From Hyphococcus sp. (GTDB lineage Bacteria; Pseudomonadota; Alphaproteobacteria; Caulobacterales; Parvularculaceae), in NCBI GenBank assembly GCA_013002535.1, contig JABDJK010000002.1, positions 1 to 53,677 on the forward strand: a DNA stretch of 53,677 bases. Reading direction: 5' to 3'. This document shows, one piece after another, positions 49,755 through 53,677 of the stretch. The notes below the pieces were generated by a model. That model did not search any database and had not been told where the DNA came from. It saw only the letters and a program-made list of their open reading frames with translations. The stretch's first letter is position 1. Every line of letters starts with the position of its first letter. The position numbers and the translations under genes were made by a program.

Positions 49755-50717
49755 TTGAGTATTTTCGGCTTGCGCAATCAGATACGTGGCCATATCCGCG
49801 GACGCATTGATGATGCGGCGCACGATTTTCTCTATCGCGGCCAGGCGAAGCCCATTGACTTCGCAGCGCCTGTGGGTGAGCCAGCGTTAATTGCGCCGGA
49901 CTCAGTTTCCTGGCGCGTATTCAAAAATCCTGTTTCGCTTTTTATCGGCGGCGTTACGGCTGTCATCCTCGAGTTCGCCGAGCCGCGCGTGCGCTCCGGC
50001 GTTTGGGATTTCTCGACCTTTAAAGTCGATCCCGGCAAACGCCTGCGCCGCACCGGGCTCGCCGCCATGGTGACAGTCTATGGCGCGAAATTTCTCGCAG
50101 AACGCATGATCGAGGGTGTCCGCCGCATGCACGATCAGGTTGAAGGCGAAACGCCGGACGGCGTAGCTTATCGCGCCAACGATGTTGAACTCCTGAACTG
50201 GGTGCAGGCGACGGCGACCTTCGGGTTTGTTGAGGCGTTCCATCGTTATGTCTATCCGCTGACGGACGCAGAGCGCGATCGCGCTTTTTGCGAAAGCAAA
50301 CCCGCCGCGACGCTTTACGGCGCGGTCTCCTCGCCGAAATCGGCGCCCGAACAGGAAATGTTGTTTGCCGCTATGGCGCCGAAGCTCGAAGCCTCGCCAA
50401 TTTTATTTGAATTTTTGAAAATCATGCGAACCGCGCCGGCTTTCCCGCAACCGATCCGTTTGGCGCAGCCGACGCTGGTGCGCGCCGCCGTCGATCTGAT
50501 CCCGGCTCCAATCCGCGAGATCGTGGGGCTCGGCCCGGAATTCGGACTGCGGCCCCTGGAGGAGCGTATCGTTCGCCGCGCCGCCCGCCGCGCAGACAGA
50601 ATCATCTTGCCGTCGAGCCCGGCGGTGAAGGCGTGTTTAAGGCTCGGCCTGGCGGAGGATTATCTCTTTAATACGCCGGCAAAGGATCAGTTTGCACCGG
50701 GCGGCGGCGGCGTTTAA
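49755..50717 (+). CDS. MpaB/DUF2236 family oxygenase
   Basis: The 320-residue product starts at TTG 49755 behind GGAGAGGG; no ATG or GTG is closer. It has the DUF2236 (ER-bound oxygenase MpaB/rubber oxygenase-like) pattern: SWRVFKNPVSLFIGGVTAVILEFAEPRVRSGVWD, RTGLAAMVTVYGA, and the polar LLNWVQATATFGFVEAFHRYV block with a heme-ligand-like His in the helix. Members bind heme and may cleave polyisoprenes, but the substrate here is unknown. It precedes a small membrane protein gene by 9 bases. Confidence 0.86.
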   Translation: MSIFGLRNQIRGHIRGRIDDAAHDFLYRGQAKPIDFAAPVGEPALIAPDSVSWRVFKNPVSLFIGGVTAVILEFAEPRVRSGVWDFSTFKVDPGKRLRRTGLAAMVTVYGAKFLAERMIEGVRRMHDQVEGETPDGVAYRANDVELLNWVQATATFGFVEAFHRYVYPLTDAERDRAFCESKPAATLYGAVSSPKSAPEQEMLFAAMAPKLEASPILFEFLKIMRTAPAFPQPIRLAQPTLVRAAVDLIPAPIREIVGLGPEFGLRPLEERIVRRAARRADRIILPSSPAVKACLRLGLAEDYLFNTPAKDQFAPGGGGV

Positions 50718-50726
50718 TCAGGCGCC

Positions 50727-51314
50727 ATGATCGAATGCATCACTTATCGGTGGTCGCCTGCGATAGGTGATCCGACGATTTTCGGCTGGCTGACGGTGGC
50801 GCTTTACCTCGCTGCCGCCGGGCTTTGTTTCTTGCGCGCGAAGGACGGGTTCTCCAGCGAGGTCGCGGCGCTCGGGCCCCAGCGGTTTTTCTGGATATCG
50901 CTGTCGCTGTTGCTGTCCCTGCTGGCGATCAACAAACAATTTGATGTCCAGTCACTATTCACGACCATTGGCCGATGCGCCGCGCAAGCCGGCGGATGGT
51001 ATGAGACCCGCAGCGACGTTCAGCGAACATTTGTCGTCATCGTCGCTTTGGCGGCATTGGCCGTAGGAACAACAGCGCTCTGGTTGATGCGCGGGTTCAT
51101 CAGGGAAATCCCATTCGCCGCAGCGGGCTTTTTTATCCTGATTATTTTTGTGGTGTTGCGCGCGGCGAGCTTCCATCACATCGACAACTTCATTAACACG
51201 GGCCTCATGGGCCTGCGCCTCAACTGGTTGGTGGAGATGGGCGCCCTCGGATTGATCATTTACGGCGCGATTGCTGCGCGCAACGATGCGACAACGATTG
51301 GTCGCAAGGAATAG
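50727..51314 (+). CDS. Integral membrane protein, conserved hypothetical
   Basis: The 195-residue product has five hydrophobic segments and the pattern [31 protein letters not shown], then [11 protein letters not shown] and [12 protein letters not shown] recall similar membrane proteins annotated only as hypothetical. It follows the MpaB-family gene by 9 bases and purL starts 13 bases after its stop, so the three genes may be one transcript. Confidence 0.8.
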   Translation: MIECITYRWSPAIGDPTIFGWLTVALYLAAAGLCFLRAKDGFSSEVAALGPQRFFWISLSLLLSLLAINKQFDVQSLFTTIGRCAAQAGGWYETRSDVQRTFVVIVALAALAVGTTALWLMRGFIREIPFAAAGFFILIIFVVLRAASFHHIDNFINTGLMGLRLNWLVEMGALGLIIYGAIAARNDATTIGRKE

Positions 51315-51327
51315 AATTGTAGAACGA

Positions 51328-53677
51328 ATGACTGAAATCACGTCTGAAATCGTCGCCGAGCACGGCCTCAATGAAGAAGAATATGAGCGCATTAAGACCC
51401 ATATGGGGCGCGAGCCCAATCTGGTGGAGCTTGGCGTTTTCTCAGTCATGTGGTCGGAGCATTGCTCTTACAAATCCTCGCGCCGTCATCTGAAGAAATT
51501 GCCAACGTCAGCGCCTTGGGTGATCTGCGGGCCGGGGGAAAACGCCGGCGTCATTGATATCGGCGAAGGGCTCGCCGCAATCTTCAAAATGGAGAGCCAC
51601 AACCACCCGTCTTTCATTGAGCCTTATCAGGGCGCGGCGACCGGCGTCGGCGGCATCATGCGCGATGTCTTCACCATGGGCGCCCGGCCGGTGGCGAATA
51701 TGAACGCGTTGCGCTTTGGCGAATGGGATCACAAGAAAACGCGTCACCTTGTTTCCGGCGTCGTCGCGGGCATCGGCGGCTATGGCAATTGCATGGGCGT
51801 GCCGACGGTCGGCGGCGAGACGAATTTCGACGCCGGTTACAATGGCAACATCCTTGTGAACGCCATGACCGTCGGGATTGCCGACAAGACCAAGATTTTC
51901 TATTCCGCCGCGCGGGGCGCCGGGAACCCGGTCGTTTATGTCGGGTCGAAAACCGGTCGCGACGGTATTCACGGCGCGACCATGGCGTCGGCGGAATTTG
52001 ATGACGCGTCAGAGGAAAAGCGCCCGACGGTGCAGGTTGGTGATCCGTTTACGGAGAAACTACTGCTTGAGGCGTGCTTGGAACTAATGGCGTCTGACGC
52101 CATCGTTGCGATCCAGGATATGGGTGCGGCGGGTCTGACTTCGTCGTCGGTTGAAATGGCGGCGAAGGGCGGCGGTGGGTTTGATCTGAACCTTGATCAC
52201 GTGCCGCAGCGCGAAGAAAACATGACCGCCTATGAGATGATGCTTTCTGAAAGTCAGGAACGCATGCTCATGGTATTGAAGCCGGGGCGCGAGGACGCCG
52301 CCCGGGAAATATTCGCAAAATGGGGCGTTGATTTCGCCGTCATCGGCGTCACTACAGACACGGGCCGCCTTGTCATCAACCATCTTGGCGAGACCGTCGC
52401 CGATATGCCGGTGCCGCCGCTTGCCGATGATGCGCCGAACTATGATCGGCCGCATGAGCCGACGCTCGCGCCGGCGCCACTCGACGATCCGACGCTGCAA
52501 ACGGAAGAAAAAGTCTTGACCCTCAAAGCTGAGGGCAAGACGTCCGAAGAAATGACGTCTATCGCCCATACGCTGATCGAGGATAAGCTCGGCGACGCCG
52601 CGGCGGTCGATGCTGTTGGTCTTTCCGTCGTCGATGGCGAGGCGAAGATTTATATCTCGCAACTGGGCGCGGCGCGCGACATCGAAAATGTCGTTGAGGC
52701 GGCTAACAATCTCGCGTCGTCCGGTCTTGTAACCTCAGTTATGACAGATACGGAGGAAACAACATTTTCCCTCGCGGAAACACCGGCTGGCGACACCATG
52801 CTGACGGCGATGGCGAAGCTGATGGCGACGCCGGATCTCTGTTCGCGCCGCTGGATCTGGGAGCAATATGACCATACCGTCATGGGCGACACGATTATCG
52901 CGCCGGGCGGCGACGCCGCCATGGTGCGCGTGCACGGCACGAACCGCGCGCTGGCGATCTCGACTGACGTGACGCCGCGTTACGTCAAGGCCAACCCCCA
53001 TGAGGGCGGAAAACAGGCCGTGGCGGAAACCTATCGCAATATTTGCGCGACCGGCGCCGCGCCGCTCGCCATCACGAATTGCCTCAATTTCGGCAACCCG
53101 GAGCGTCCGGAAATCATGGGCCAGTTTGTCGGCGCCGTCGAAGGTATCGCCAAAGCCTGCGAGACGCTTGGATATCCGGTGATCTCCGGCAATGTCTCAC
53201 TCTATAATGAGACCAATGGCGAGGCGATCCCGCCGACCCCGGCGATTGGCGGCGTTGGCGTTCTGGAAGATGCAACAAAAGCCGTCACCGTCGGCGGCGC
53301 AGAAATGGGCGAGGAATTGATCGCCGTCGGCATCACCCGCGGGCATCTTGGCCAGTCGATCTATCTGCGCGATCTCTTCGGCATAGTTGACGGCGCGCCG
53401 CCTGCCGTCGATCTCGACGGCGAGCGTAAAACCGGCGAGCTAATCCGTAAGCTGATTGATGAGGGGCTTGTCACCGCCTGCCATGACGTTTCCGACGGCG
53501 GGCTTCTCGTTGCGGCGGCGGAAATGGCGCTCGCGGCGGGGCGGGGCCTAAACCTCCATACGCCAGTGAAAGCGCGAAAAGCCGCCTTCTGGTTTGGCGA
53601 GGACCAGGGGCGTTACCTTATCGCCGCAACGCCGTCGGGTGCGGACACAGTCTTGCTCAAGGCCGCCATGGCCGGTG
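51328..53677 (+). CDS. purL: Phosphoribosylformylglycinamidine synthase subunit PurL (3' end off right edge)
   Basis: ATG 51328 opens a frame that stays open to the window edge (783 codons). It has the PurL signature [20 protein letters not shown] with catalytic-region His45, the Walker-like [22 protein letters not shown], and [17 protein letters not shown]-type ATP/AIR synthase-like blocks; the second half-repeat is visible near NFGNPERP. Standalone PurL has about 740-760 residues plus, so only a small part is missing if it is the standalone form. The reaction makes FGAM from FGAR and glutamine-derived ammonia. Confidence 0.95.
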   Translation, partial: MTEITSEIVAEHGLNEEEYERIKTHMGREPNLVELGVFSVMWSEHCSYKSSRRHLKKLPTSAPWVICGPGENAGVIDIGEGLAAIFKMESHNHPSFIEPYQGAATGVGGIMRDVFTMGARPVANMNALRFGEWDHKKTRHLVSGVVAGIGGYGNCMGVPTVGGETNFDAGYNGNILVNAMTVGIADKTKIFYSAARGAGNPVVYVGSKTGRDGIHGATMASAEFDDASEEKRPTVQVGDPFTEKLLLEACLELMASDAIVAIQDMGAAGLTSSSVEMAAKGGGGFDLNLDHVPQREENMTAYEMMLSESQERMLMVLKPGREDAAREIFAKWGVDFAVIGVTTDTGRLVINHLGETVADMPVPPLADDAPNYDRPHEPTLAPAPLDDPTLQTEEKVLTLKAEGKTSEEMTSIAHTLIEDKLGDAAAVDAVGLSVVDGEAKIYISQLGAARDIENVVEAANNLASSGLVTSVMTDTEETTFSLAETPAGDTMLTAMAKLMATPDLCSRRWIWEQYDHTVMGDTIIAPGGDAAMVRVHGTNRALAISTDVTPRYVKANPHEGGKQAVAETYRNICATGAAPLAITNCLNFGNPERPEIMGQFVGAVEGIAKACETLGYPVISGNVSLYNETNGEAIPPTPAIGGVGVLEDATKAVTVGGAEMGEELIAVGITRGHLGQSIYLRDLFGIVDGAPPAVDLDGERKTGELIRKLIDEGLVTACHDVSDGGLLVAAAEMALAAGRGLNLHTPVKARKAAFWFGEDQGRYLIAATPSGADTVLLKAAMAG

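Noticed and set aside
52084-52662. Antisense frame of 192 codons inside purL
   Set aside because: purL is unmistakable and reads through the region without interruption.
1-53677. tRNA, rRNA, CRISPR arrays and insertion sequences
   Set aside because: No cloverleaf with a GTTCRA T-arm, no repeat-spacer array and no transposase or integrase pattern was found on either strand.

Overview
The window reads as chromosome of a marine-type alphaproteobacterium, most like the Parvularculaceae/Hyphomonadaceae-like lineages. This is inferred from gene content: adjacent flbT and flaF, an ErpA-type A-type carrier, a ZntB with a GIN pore motif, an ECF sigma factor with YCII partners, and an exosortase E/protease of the VPEID-CTERM type. 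Coding density is high, many genes overlap by 1-20 bases, and no gene-free stretch exceeds about 270 bases. No tRNA, rRNA, CRISPR array or insertion sequence was seen.

Layout. 1-13.2 kb: a DUF805 gene running off the left edge, a decayed alpha/beta hydrolase, a RecD-like helicase, several hydrolases, a DUF1214/DUF1254 pair, exonuclease III, SRPBCC proteins, ErpA, a TPR-containing ECF sigma factor with two YCII/DGPF proteins, an iron-dependent PKHD hydroxylase, and two lipoproteins. 13.2-17.6 kb: a sterol desaturase-like protein, then the most notable locus. This has three tandem, near-identical micro-genes (53-54 codons) made of only a signal peptide and a VPEM sorting tail, a terminator, and the exosortase E/CPBP-protease fusion that should process them, with a convergent SDH-type Clp-fold protease behind it. 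17.7-24.3 kb: a Flp pilin, an epoxide hydrolase-like protein, a MoxR ATPase, a large zinc metalloprotease lipoprotein, glutathione peroxidase and a 2OG-Fe(II) oxygenase. 24.3-26.7 kb: flagellar filament island flbT-flaF-flagellin-flaG, closed by a strong terminator.

26.7-33.4 kb: VIT-family transporter, GABA aminotransferase, cold-shock protein, and the KorA/KorB 2-oxoacid:ferredoxin oxidoreductase with a palindromic repeat between the two subunit genes. 33.6-38.1 kb: a tightly overlapping run of transaldolase, ZntB-like transporter, MscS channel and a membrane protein. 38.1-45.9 kb: an intergenic element with interleaved inverted repeats, fumarylacetoacetate hydrolase-like protein, free-methionine-sulfoxide reductase, EttA, DoxX, a CC-motif membrane protein with a 21-bp palindrome upstream, an amidohydrolase, fasciclin and DUF6265 proteins. 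45.9-53.7 kb: LysM protein, PAP2 phosphatase, a second decayed gene, arsenite methyltransferase, MpaB-family oxygenase, a membrane protein, and purL running off the right edge.

The best candidate for an unusual system is the exosortase E locus at 14.2-16.6 kb. Its three putative substrates carry no cargo: after signal-peptide removal only about eight residues precede the predicted cleavage point. Two genes (260-1186 and 47972-48514) show the same type of decay, with an internal stretch missing and a single in-frame stop whose downstream frame still reads as family sequence.
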